Below, in pieces: positions 18,455 to 27,700 of a stretch of 42,673 bases of DNA. This DNA comes from Saprospiraceae bacterium (GTDB taxonomy: Bacteria > Bacteroidota > Bacteroidia > Chitinophagales > Saprospiraceae). Where the stretch lies: NCBI GenBank assembly GCA_020630735.1, contig JAHDIP010000026.1, forward strand, positions 1 through 42,673, written 5' to 3'. A program made the translations under genes and the position numbers. The notes under the pieces are model-generated. The model was given only the letters and a program-made list of their open reading frames with translations. It was not told the origin of the DNA and did no database searches. Every line of letters starts with the position of its first letter. The stretch's first letter is position 1.

Positions 18455-20623
18455 ATGAGCAAACAAGTTCTATTTTACAGTCTTCTAATTGCAACTTTTT
18501 TTCTTAGTTCTTGTACAAACGAAGAACAAACACAAAATAATTCTAAACCAAGTATTATGAATATAAAAACTGATGTAAAGCCTCCTGTTGCTAAAAAAGT
18601 CGCCAAAGAAATGACTATCCACGGAGATACTAGAGTGGATAACTATTATTGGATGAACCAACGGGAAGATCCTGAGGTCATTAGCTTTTTAAACGCAGAA
18701 AACGATTATACAAAAGGAATGCTTAAACATACAGAAGCATTTCAAGAAAAATTGTATAACGAAATCATTGGTCGTATCAAGCAAGATGACGAATCGGTTC
18801 CTTACAAAGATAATGGCTATTATTATATCTCACGATTTGAAGAAGGGCAAGACTACTCTATTTTTTCTCGTAAAAAAGGAAACTTAGAAGCAGAAGAAGA
18901 AATCATGCTAAATGTAAACGAAATGGCTAAAGGCTATGACTTTTATAATGTAGCAGGTCGAAGCGTAAGCCCAAATAATGAAATGATTGCCTTCGGAGAA
19001 GACACATTGAGTCGTCGTATTTATACCATCAAGTTTAAAAACTTGAAGACAGGTGAAATGCTCGAAGATAAAATCCCTAATACAACAGGTCGTGCAATTT
19101 GGGCAAATGATAACAAAACGCTTTTTTATTCTGTGAAAGATGATGCGCTGCGTTCATACAAAATTTTCCGCCACACTCTTGGTACTGATGCAAGCAAAGA
19201 TGTAGAAGTTTTCCATGAAGCAGATGATACCTTTGGTACTTATGTCTATAAAACCAAATCAAAAAAATACATCGTTATTGGTTCTTATGCTACACTCTCT
19301 GCCGAGTTTCGTCTACTCAATGCGGATGATCCTAATGGCGAGTTTAAAGTTTTTCAACCTAGAGAACGAAAACTTGAACACGATATCGCACACTACGGTG
19401 ACAAGTTCTATATTCGGACCAATATGGGAGCTAAAAATTTCCGTTTGATGTCTACACCAGAAGATAAAACTGGCAAAGAAAACTGGACGGAAGTGATCGC
19501 TCATAGAGATGATGTTTTGTTGGAGGGAATGGAAATCTTTAAAGATTATCTAGTCTTAGAAGAACGGATAAAGGGGATTACTCAATTGCGTGTACGACCG
19601 TGGAAAGGAGAAGAACACTATATCGATTTTGGCGAAGATGCCTTCATGGCTTATACTTCAACTAATCTTGATTTTGATACAGAGATTATGCGAATCGGTT
19701 TTACTTCTTTGACTACTCCTAATTCTGTTTTCGATTATAATATGAAAACGAGAGAAAAAGTATTGCTTAAGCAACAAGAAGTGGTAGGTGGTACTTTTGA
19801 TTCTAAAAATTATAGATCAGAACGCATTTATGCGACCGCTAAAGATGGCACAAAAGTTCCTGTCTCTATCGTTTATCACAAAGATTATAAGAAAGATGGC
19901 AATGGTCCTCTTCTTCTATATGGATATGGTTCTTACGGAAATAGTCTTGACCCTTACTTTAGTTCGGTTCGACTAAGTTTATTGGATCGAGGTTTTGCTT
20001 ATGCGATTGCACATATTCGTGGTGGCGAAGAAATGGGCAGACATTGGTATGAAGATGGTAAGTTTTTGAAAAAGAAAAATACTTTTACCGATTTTATCGA
20101 CTGTGCAGATTACTTGATTGCTAATAAATACACCTCTAAAGATAATATCTTTGCAATGGGTGGATCGGCTGGTGGTTTGCTCATGGGTGCAGTGATCAAT
20201 ATGCGACCTGAATTATTCAAAGGAGTCGTAGCTGCTGTCCCTTTTGTGGATGTCGTTACAACTATGCTCGACGAGTCTATTCCATTAACAACTGGTGAAT
20301 TTGACGAATGGGGAAACCCAAAAGACAAAGAATATTACGATTATATCAAGTCCTATTCTCCTTACGATAATGTGGAAGCCAAAGACTATCCTGCTATGCT
20401 AGTCACTACTGGTTTGCACGATTCACAAGTGCAATATTGGGAACCTGCCAAATGGATTGCTAAATTGCGTGAACTGAAAACGGATAATAATCCACTGCTC
20501 CTAAAAACAAATATGGAAGCTGGTCATGGCGGTGCTTCTGGTCGTTTTAGACGACACAAAGAAACCGCTACTGAGTATGCATTCTTACTCGACTTGGCTG
20601 GTAAAATGGATTTGAAGGATTAA
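18455..20623 (+). CDS. ptrB: S9 family serine peptidase lipoprotein, oligopeptidase B type
   Basis: This 722-residue protein has a lipoprotein signal (YSLLIATFFLSSC, then TNEEQ), unlike the cytosolic E. coli PtrB, so it probably acts in the periplasm or on an outer membrane. The N-terminal part is a seven-bladed propeller (from GDTRVDNYYWMNQREDPEVI). The C-terminal alpha/beta hydrolase has GYGSYGNSLDPYFS, the nucleophile in GGSAGGLLMG (Ser571), Asp656 in TGLHDSQVQYWEP and His691 in AGHGGASGRFRRHKE. All three catalytic residues are present. Oligopeptidase B cuts short peptides after Arg/Lys; peptide scavenging is the likely role. It is bounded on both sides by copies of the same repeat element in direct orientation and has its own terminator. 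Confidence 0.92.
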   Translation: MSKQVLFYSLLIATFFLSSCTNEEQTQNNSKPSIMNIKTDVKPPVAKKVAKEMTIHGDTRVDNYYWMNQREDPEVISFLNAENDYTKGMLKHTEAFQEKLYNEIIGRIKQDDESVPYKDNGYYYISRFEEGQDYSIFSRKKGNLEAEEEIMLNVNEMAKGYDFYNVAGRSVSPNNEMIAFGEDTLSRRIYTIKFKNLKTGEMLEDKIPNTTGRAIWANDNKTLFYSVKDDALRSYKIFRHTLGTDASKDVEVFHEADDTFGTYVYKTKSKKYIVIGSYATLSAEFRLLNADDPNGEFKVFQPRERKLEHDIAHYGDKFYIRTNMGAKNFRLMSTPEDKTGKENWTEVIAHRDDVLLEGMEIFKDYLVLEERIKGITQLRVRPWKGEEHYIDFGEDAFMAYTSTNLDFDTEIMRIGFTSLTTPNSVFDYNMKTREKVLLKQQEVVGGTFDSKNYRSERIYATAKDGTKVPVSIVYHKDYKKDGNGPLLLYGYGSYGNSLDPYFSSVRLSLLDRGFAYAIAHIRGGEEMGRHWYEDGKFLKKKNTFTDFIDCADYLIANKYTSKDNIFAMGGSAGGLLMGAVINMRPELFKGVVAAVPFVDVVTTMLDESIPLTTGEFDEWGNPKDKEYYDYIKSYSPYDNVEAKDYPAMLVTTGLHDSQVQYWEPAKWIAKLRELKTDNNPLLLKTNMEAGHGGASGRFRRHKETATEYAFLLDLAGKMDLKD

Positions 20624-20625
20624 AA

Positions 20626-20676
20626 AAAAGAAGAGGGAAACGAGTATCTCTATTCTCATTTCCCTCTTTTTTTTTC
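20626..20676 (+). terminator. Terminator of the S9 peptidase gene
   Basis: GAGGGAAA (20633-20640) pairs with TTTCCCTC (20659-20666) plus an inner GAG/CTC stem. An A run lies before it and nine T after it, so it may work in both directions. Confidence 0.85.
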
Positions 20677-20708
20677 CAAAATATTTTAAAATAAAATAGT
20701 CAGACTTA

Positions 20709-20927
20709 GGCAAATTATAGTTAATAGATACTCATCTTAGTAACGGCCGAAAAATAAGTTCCGTATTTTGGCTATAGAATTTTTGAGTTTAGACGAATTA
20801 GCGAAAGCTTGTGCCAGTGGCACAAAGAGTGCTGTTCAAAACACCGTTGATGCCTAGCATCAGCGAGTATTTTAAACGATGTATAGTTAAAATAATATAA
20901 CACCAAGGTTTATTATTTTAATTTGCC
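20709..20927 (-). repeat. Palindromic mosaic element, copy 2 (219 bp, chimeric)
   Basis: The ends GGCAAATTA and TAATTTGCC match copy 1, as does the core hairpin TGATGC-cta-GCATCA (20848-20862). Inside the left arm, 20739-20793 is instead ~51/55 identical, inverted, to 29008-29062 of copy 3. An extra hairpin TTGTGCC-agt-GGCACAA lies at 20809-20825. The element ends exactly at the stop codon of the glycosyltransferase gene. Confidence 0.75.
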
Positions 20928-22061
20928 CTAAACCCACTTCCTAAACAGCTCTTCATAAAAATTCAAAAGTTTCAATTCTTCCTTTTCCCAATTCCAATGT
21001 ACCGCTCCTTTTGTGCAATTTGATTGTAACGACTGGTAAAGTTCTTCATCAGTAATCAATTCCTCTATTGCTTTCTGAATAGTGGCAGGTTTTAAATCAT
21101 CTATTAAAAGACTGCATGGTATTTCTTTATTCAGTGCTTGATACTCAGGGAAATTCATATGGATAGCAGGGATACCTTCTTGGATATAATCGAATGCTTT
21201 ATTGGCGAGGGAATAATAATAATTGAGACCTTTATTTTGTAAAAGGTTTAGACCGATATCTGCTTGGCAAGTGATGCTCTTTAGTTGATGTGGTTGGACA
21301 TAGCCTAAAAATTGCACTTTGTTTTCCAGCTTTAGTTGTTTAGCAAGTTGTCGGAGTGCGTCAGACAAATCGCCTTCGCCAGCTAGCCACAATTCAACTC
21401 CATTAATGCTTTGTAAACTATGAAACAATTCTTCTATCCCTCGTCCATCATTCAAGACACCTTGGTAAAGTAAGACTTTGTTATGAGCATTTATTTTTTG
21501 AATAGGATAAGCTTCTTTAGCATCTGTTTCTACTTTTTTAAAGGGTACATTTCGGATGACTTCAAAATCGGTTCCGTATTGCTCTTTAAATACGTTGGAC
21601 AAACTCTCACAAACAGTGTAGCAATGGCTCAAGTTTGGAATAGTAGCCTTGGCTACTCGTTCCCAAACCGCTTTCACTTTTGGTCGATTGACCACTTCTG
21701 GCACTTCAGTAAAATATTCGTGTGCATCGTAGATACATTTTTTCCCTTTCCACTTGGAAACATAGTAGCCTGCCAAAATGGTGTCTAAATCTATAGAGCA
21801 AACTACATCAAATTTTGAAAAGAGTAGAAATAAAAAAAGTCGAATGTTATACTCGATGTAAAACAATTTCCCTTTGTCAGAAAAACAAGAAAGCCGTTTT
21901 TGTTGAAAAGGTTGAGGGATAAAAGCTTTAGATTTTTTACGATGTCGCCCTATTAAAGTCACTTCATAATTCGCTTTGGCCAAACTCGTACAAATACGAA
22001 TCATACGTTGGTCGTAAGTCAAATCATTCGTTACTGTAAAAAGAATTCGTTTCCTCAACAA
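20928..22061 (-). CDS. Glycosyltransferase family 4/1-like (GT-B)
   Basis: This 377-residue protein has the beginning of a GT4 enzyme (RILFTVTNDLTYDQRMIRICTSLAKANYEVTLIG). The C-terminal donor domain contains VLLYQGVLNDGRGIEELFHSL, VELWLAGEGDLSD, VQFLGYVQPHQL and a late DYIQEGIPAIHMNFPEY acidic region. Such enzymes move a sugar from an NDP-sugar to a polysaccharide or lipid acceptor at the cytosolic face; donor and acceptor are unknown. The only in-frame start before the conserved region is TTG (22061 or 22058), 7 nt after the recQ stop, so translation is probably coupled to recQ. An in-frame TAA lies just upstream of the TTG. Confidence 0.85.
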   Translation of the reverse strand: MLRKRILFTVTNDLTYDQRMIRICTSLAKANYEVTLIGRHRKKSKAFIPQPFQQKRLSCFSDKGKLFYIEYNIRLFLFLLFSKFDVVCSIDLDTILAGYYVSKWKGKKCIYDAHEYFTEVPEVVNRPKVKAVWERVAKATIPNLSHCYTVCESLSNVFKEQYGTDFEVIRNVPFKKVETDAKEAYPIQKINAHNKVLLYQGVLNDGRGIEELFHSLQSINGVELWLAGEGDLSDALRQLAKQLKLENKVQFLGYVQPHQLKSITCQADIGLNLLQNKGLNYYYSLANKAFDYIQEGIPAIHMNFPEYQALNKEIPCSLLIDDLKPATIQKAIEELITDEELYQSLQSNCTKGAVHWNWEKEELKLLNFYEELFRKWV

Positions 22062-22068
22062 TAATTAT

Positions 22069-23967
22069 TTAAAGGGTTAATTTACCGTCTTCTTGATTTA
22101 TAATACCTTCGTCCAACATAAATTCGATGGCCTTTAACACTTTTGCTTTTCGCTTTGCAGCAAAAGAATCGACAACAGCTTCTAAAGTCAAACTTTCTCT
22201 TTTGAGTAAATACAAGATTTTATCCTTATAGCGTGCAAATTCTTCTGTACTAATATCGGATTTATTTCTTCCAAGACATACATCACAAACACCACAAATT
22301 TTAGTTTCAGTTTCTCCGAAATAATACAACAATTGTCGACTTCGACAACGCTCTTCTTCCGCATAAGCCATTACTTTTGTAATCCGTTCTAAGTGGCGTT
22401 TTTTTCGGAACTCGTAAAGCTTTGTGTCAATTGTCAAGTTATTTGCATCTATACGTTCTTGTAAGAAAAATATTTGTGGTTTATCCTTCATTGGTCGATA
22501 ATCAACAATACCATCTTGTTGGATAATCTTAAGTGCATGAAATAACTCGGCTGCAGATATTTTTAAAAAACTTGCCAATTTTCGTTCATTAATGTTTACA
22601 AAATTATTAAACGCACCTTGGTAGCTCCGAAGTATCGTTTTGATGATTAAATCAAAACGCTGGTTACGCAAAAGATAATCATACATTTCATCTTTTGATA
22701 CACTTACCTTTATACTTGATGGCACAAAAACAGCCTCAGATAGAACAATCCAACCACCCTGTTCTAATATTTTTAGACAGTTGAATGTTTTCATTATATC
22801 CAACTTGTAAGTCTTTGCAAACTCTATCAAATCAAAATCAAAACTATCACCTATTCCCCCACCCACAGCTAACTGAAAATAACTTCCCAATGCTCTATAT
22901 GTTTGTCGAATTTCTTCTGGGCTAGGAAAAGCAGCTTCGTACTGTCCTTCTAAGTTCAAACGGTCATTCGGATTATATAAAAGTACTGCATAGGCTTTTT
23001 TCCCATCACGTCCTCCCCTCCCCGCTTCCTGAAAGTAGGCTTCCAAACTATCAGGTGCTTCCATATGTACAACTATACGTACATCAGGTTTGTCAATCCC
23101 CATTCCAAATGCATTGGTCGATACAATAATTCGAGTTTTATTATTTACCCAATCGTCTTGTTTCTGAGAACGTTCGTCAGTCGTTAATCCTGCATGATAA
23201 AAATCGGCAGCAATGTTATTTCTTTGTAAGTATTGAGCAATCAGTTTTGTTTTTTTCCGATTGCGCACATAAACAATTCCAGTCCCTTTTACTTTTTTTA
23301 TAATATCAAGCATTTTGACTTCCTTGTTCTCTTCGTTCAGTACAACATAGGATAAATTTTCTCGCTCAAAACTTTTTTGGAAAACATTCTTTTCTTTGAA
23401 TTCTAATTTTTCTTGAATATCTACTACAACATCTTGGGTCGCCGTTGCAGTCAAAGCCATTACTGGAGTATTAGGAATTAATTTTCGGATTTCTGCAATT
23501 TGTAAATAAGGAGGTCTAAAATCATAGCCCCATTGCGAAATACAATGTGCTTCATCAATCGCTAACAAATTCACATTCATTCGTTTGATGCGTTCAATCG
23601 CTAAATCTGTCATCAATCGTTCAGGAGAAAGGTACAACAGTTTGACATTACCATAGACACAATTATCAAACATTCGATCTATATCTCGATAATGCATACC
23701 TGAATAAATTGCAGTAGCAGAAATATTTCTACGTTGCAAATTGTAGACTTGATCTTTCATCAATGCAATGAGCGGCGAAACGACTATACAGATACCATCC
23801 ATTGCTAAGGCTGGAACCTGGAAACAGATTGATTTTCCACCACCAGTTGGTAGCAAAGCTAAGGTATCTTTTCCATCCATAACCGATTGGATAATTTCTT
23901 CCTGCATCGGTCGAAAGTCGGGATAGCCCCAATACTCTTGTAATATTTTTTTTGGTGTTGTTGACAC
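22069..23967 (-). CDS. recQ: ATP-dependent DNA helicase RecQ
   Basis: This 632-residue protein has YWGYPDFRPMQEEII (the Q-motif region), Walker A LLPTGGGKSICFQVPA, AIDEAHCISQWGYDFRPPYL, SAT-like MALTATAT, and GFGMGIDK-type motif STNAFGMGIDKPDVRIVVH with QEAGRGGRDGK. The RecQ zinc-binding Cys set is CRSRQLLYYFGETETKICGVCDVC. A winged-helix RQC region follows, and a canonical HRDC domain is not obvious at the short C-terminus. RecQ unwinds 3'-5' in recombination and fork repair. The start is GTG at 23967: an in-frame TAA lies two codons upstream and there is no ATG before the conserved N-terminus. A minus-strand hairpin with a T run lies ~40 nt upstream. Confidence 0.95.
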   Translation of the reverse strand: MSTTPKKILQEYWGYPDFRPMQEEIIQSVMDGKDTLALLPTGGGKSICFQVPALAMDGICIVVSPLIALMKDQVYNLQRRNISATAIYSGMHYRDIDRMFDNCVYGNVKLLYLSPERLMTDLAIERIKRMNVNLLAIDEAHCISQWGYDFRPPYLQIAEIRKLIPNTPVMALTATATQDVVVDIQEKLEFKEKNVFQKSFERENLSYVVLNEENKEVKMLDIIKKVKGTGIVYVRNRKKTKLIAQYLQRNNIAADFYHAGLTTDERSQKQDDWVNNKTRIIVSTNAFGMGIDKPDVRIVVHMEAPDSLEAYFQEAGRGGRDGKKAYAVLLYNPNDRLNLEGQYEAAFPSPEEIRQTYRALGSYFQLAVGGGIGDSFDFDLIEFAKTYKLDIMKTFNCLKILEQGGWIVLSEAVFVPSSIKVSVSKDEMYDYLLRNQRFDLIIKTILRSYQGAFNNFVNINERKLASFLKISAAELFHALKIIQQDGIVDYRPMKDKPQIFFLQERIDANNLTIDTKLYEFRKKRHLERITKVMAYAEEERCRSRQLLYYFGETETKICGVCDVCLGRNKSDISTEEFARYKDKILYLLKRESLTLEAVVDSFAAKRKAKVLKAIEFMLDEGIINQEDGKLTL

Positions 23968-24004
23968 TTGTTATTTATTGAACCGCTAAGTTCGTTTTTT
24001 TTTT

Positions 24005-24044
24005 GCAAAAAAAATAGGTGGTCGAACGAAACGTTCAGACCACC
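24005..24044 (-). terminator. Hairpin with T run just upstream of recQ
   Basis: GGTGGTC (24017-24023) pairs with GACCACC (24038-24044) with a further AACG/CGTT stem. On the minus strand it is followed by TATTTTTTTT. It could end an unseen transcript or attenuate recQ. Confidence 0.5.
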
Positions 24045-24113
24045 CCACAAAAATTAATAACAATGAAATATTTTTGAGGCCTAGCACAATTGTTCTTGGC
24101 TTATATTTATTAG

Positions 24114-24142
24114 AAATGCGGAAGTTATTTTTTAACCGTTGC
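24114..24142. repeat. Remnant of the repeat family's right end
   Basis: AAATGCGGAAGTTATTTTTT followed by AACCGTTGC matches the right end of the element at 28902-29062 at about 27 of 30 positions. The remainder of the element is not recognisable to the left. Confidence 0.5.
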
Positions 24143-24697
24143 CTAACTGGCATAAAGTGCAAAGGGCATATAGTGATCATACACTCAACACATATTAGAA
24201 AACAGTCTCTAAGTACCACAAATAGCTTTAATAAAAAATATAGCCGATTACCGAGTAGTACGGGTTAATGACGTACTACTTTTCTAATATCTTCACCTAA
24301 GAAAAGTATGCTATACCTGTTTTTTGGATGGTTATTGATGTATAGTGAAAATTCTTAAAATCATACATCAAGAGTTTATCTTATTGGGAGGGATTAAAGA
24401 ATTTATCTTTCACATAAGATACGATTTTTTGTCGATACAAGAAAATTAAAGACAAAAAAATACCGAAAAAAATAGGCTTAAAGAAATAGCTCTCTTGATC
24501 CGCCTTAAACAGTAGCTCGATTTTTCATATAAACAGGAAGAAAATTGCGTATGTTGAAGCCTTAACGAATAAAATTGATGATGTACTAATGTCTTACTTC
24601 GTATCAAACCTAGTAATAAAGACTTATTCATTTTGGTAGTTGCCCTAAAATAACATCTTTTAGGTATTGCTGATCCTTAGAAAATTCTTAATTTTAC

Positions 24698-24718
24698 AAC
24701 ACCTCAAGTTGAGATGTT
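24698..24718. promoter_or_regulatory. Candidate operator dyad upstream of the sugar-dehydrogenase gene
   Basis: AACACCTCAA, a central G, then TTGAGATGTT form a near-perfect 21 bp dyad with one mismatched pair, ~53 bp before the ATG at 24772. The loop is too short for a hairpin, so a protein-binding site is more likely. Confidence 0.3.
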
Positions 24719-24771
24719 CCCCCCACCTCTCTAAGCCATCTCTTTTATCAATTCTTTACATGAATCTTATT

Positions 24772-27700
24772 ATGAAAAACCTACTCCCTCTTTTGTTGGT
24801 TATGGTCTGCAATTTTCTACAGGCACAAATCACTTATCAAGATGCTTTTCCTAACCTAACGTTTAATTACCCAGTAGAAATACAAAACGCTGGCCTTCCA
24901 GACGACGATCGACTATTTATCGTCGAACAAGGGGGGAAAATTCGAGTACTTCAAAACCAAACAAACGCTACTTTTAGCAATCTTTTTTTAGACATAAGCA
25001 ATAAGGTCAGTTTTAATCCAGGTGAAGAAAAAGGCTTATTAGGATTAGCCTTTCATCCAAATTATAATCAAAACGGTTATTTCTACGTCTTCTATACAGG
25101 AACTAACGGAGGACTGCTCGAAATGATAGTTGAACGCTATACAGTCAATCAAAATAATCCAAATCAAGCAAATCCGAATTCTGCTTGTAAAGTGCTGTCT
25201 TTCGTCAAAAACCAATTTAATTCAAACCATAATGGTGGTTCCATTTTATTTGGTTCTGATGGTTATTTATATATCTCTGTTGGAGATGGTGGTGGAGCAG
25301 GTGACCCTCAAGGAAATGGACAAAATACCAATACTTTCTTTGGATCAGTGCTTCGAATAGATATCAATACGACTTGTCCTGGCTATAGCATTCCATCTAG
25401 TAATCCATTTGCTTTTTCTGCGGGTTCACCAGAAATTTATGCTTGGGGACTTCGAAATACTTGGAAAATAAGTTACGATGCCCAAACAAATCGGATTTGG
25501 GGCGGTGACGTTGGACAAGGGCAATTTGAAGAAATCAATATTATCGAAAATGGGCGAAATTATGGTTGGAATCGTTTTGAGGCATTTAATACCTATAATT
25601 TCTCAGCCCCGAATCCAAGCAATCATGCCGTACCAACTTACTTTTACAATCATAGTCAGGGAGATCGTTCTATTACAGGAGGTTATGTATATAGAGGATC
25701 TGCAGTTACCAATAATGCACTTTCTGGAAAATATGTTTTTGCAGATTTTGTATCCGGTCGTGTATGGAGTCTTGACTATAATGCACAAACAGGAGCAACG
25801 AGTAGAACCTTTCTATTCAGAGCACAATTTAGCTGGGGTGGAGCAATACCTATCTCTAGTTTTGGAAAAGACATTAATAATGAGCTTTACTTCGCAGGCT
25901 ACGGATCATCAGGTAAAATCTATAAGCTTATCAATGGTGAATCTACAGGTGGTTCTACTGTAAATGTAAATGGTGTAGGTAATTTTTGTAATGCCAACCT
26001 TCGTACAAGTGGCGCCGTCAATGCAATTGAATCAGATGGAAATGGTAATGTATATATAGGTGGACAATTTATTTCAGTTGAAAACACTTCTGCTTTTAAT
26101 ATTGCCCGTTGGAACGGAAATAATTGGACCAACCTAGGCAACGGCATAAATGGAACTGTCAATGCCATAACGACTACCTCAAATGGAGATGTTTATATTG
26201 GTGGGAGTTTTACTCAAATTGGTGGTGTCAGTGCCAATCATATTGCACGTTGGAATGGTTCGAGTTGGCAGGCTTTAGGTAATGGCACTAATGGTACTGT
26301 CCTTAGCCTTGAAACAGACAATTTTGATCAGGTTTATGCTGGAGGCACTTTCACAAACGTTAATGGTTTTCCAGCAAATAATATAGCAAAGTGGAATGGA
26401 ACATGGAGCAATTTAGTTGATGCCCAAACAGGTGTTATTGGAACCAATAATGAAATTCGTTCTATCGATTTTGACGAAAATAATATCATGTATGTTGGTG
26501 GCAATTTTGGTTCAGCAGGAGGCAAAACAGCTAGCCGAATCGCTACCTGGGATGGTAGTCTTTGGGGCACACTTGGAAGTGGAACAAGTGGCTTTGTTCA
26601 AGCGATTGCTATTTCTCCTACATACGTATATGTCGGTGGCAATTTTACGATTGCAGGTGGTACTACTGTAAATAGAGTTGCCAGATGGAACAGATTTTCT
26701 TTTCAATGGGAGACCATTGAAAATGGATTGTCTGGAAATGTAAATGCCTTACATTGGGATGGGAATTATTTATATGCTGCTGGTTCGTTTTCCTCTGCGC
26801 TAAATACAGGTGGGCAATCTAATATAGTTGTCAATTCGTTAGTTCGATGGAATAATGGTGCTGGTTGGGATGCAATGGGACCTGGAACAAATGTCGGAGT
26901 CGATAATTTAATCAATGCCATTGAAGCTCATAATGGTCAATTATACATCGGAGGAATCTTCAATACGGCTGGTGTCAATGATAATAGAAATATTGCTTTA
27001 TGGGATGCCAATGATTGTACAACCAATAATTGTAGCAACCAAGGTGGCGATTCGGATGGTGATGGTGTTTGTAATAATCAAGATTGCCAACCTAATAATC
27101 CTAGCTTTCCTGCCACTCCTGGAAGCTCCTGCAATGATTTTAACCAAAATACCGTAAATGATGTAATCACTTCGGATGGTTGTTCTTGTCAAGGTACCAC
27201 ATCAAGTGCTGGTTGTTCTGTTTCGACAGGCAACTGCTCCATTACTATCAGCGGGTTAAATAGTGGTAATATAGCAAAAGTATTTGATGCCAATTTTCAA
27301 GAAATTTGGGCCTGTAGTCCGTGGAATAATAACCCATGTAATGCTACTGAAATATTTACAGATTTAGACAATGGAACCTATTATGTAGAAGCCTGTGGCA
27401 CTGGTCTTGTTCCTTATTCTATCATCGGTTGTGGTCAAGTAGACCCATGCGCTGGGCAAGGTGGCGATTCGGATGGTGATGGTATTTGTGATAATCAAGA
27501 TTGTCAACCTACAAATGCGTCATTGCCTACTAGCCCTGGAACTCCTTGCAATGATTTCAACTCAAGTACAATAAATGATGTTATTACTGCGGATGGTTGT
27601 TCTTGTCAAGGTACTTCTACAAATGCTGGTTGTACTGTTACTACAGGAAACTGTTCAATCAGCATCACTGGTGCTAATACGGGTACTTATGCCAAAGTTT

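Larger units (their letters stand above)
24045..24771. other. ~730 bp without a recognisable gene
   Basis: It holds a repeat remnant (24114-24142), a hairpin AGTAGTAC/GTACTACT (24254-24280), a longer-loop inverted repeat TTGATGTAT/ATACATCAA (24335-24371) and a dyad at 24698-24718. ORFs here are short and of non-coding composition. Confidence 0.5.

Noticed and set aside
18151-20927. Composite transposon around the peptidase gene
   Set aside because: Elements carry no transposase, no target duplication was seen, and the gene looks native in codon use.
24446-24631. 61-codon minus ORF in the recQ-dehydrogenase gap
   Set aside because: No motif, no plausible start context, composition like non-coding A/T-rich DNA.
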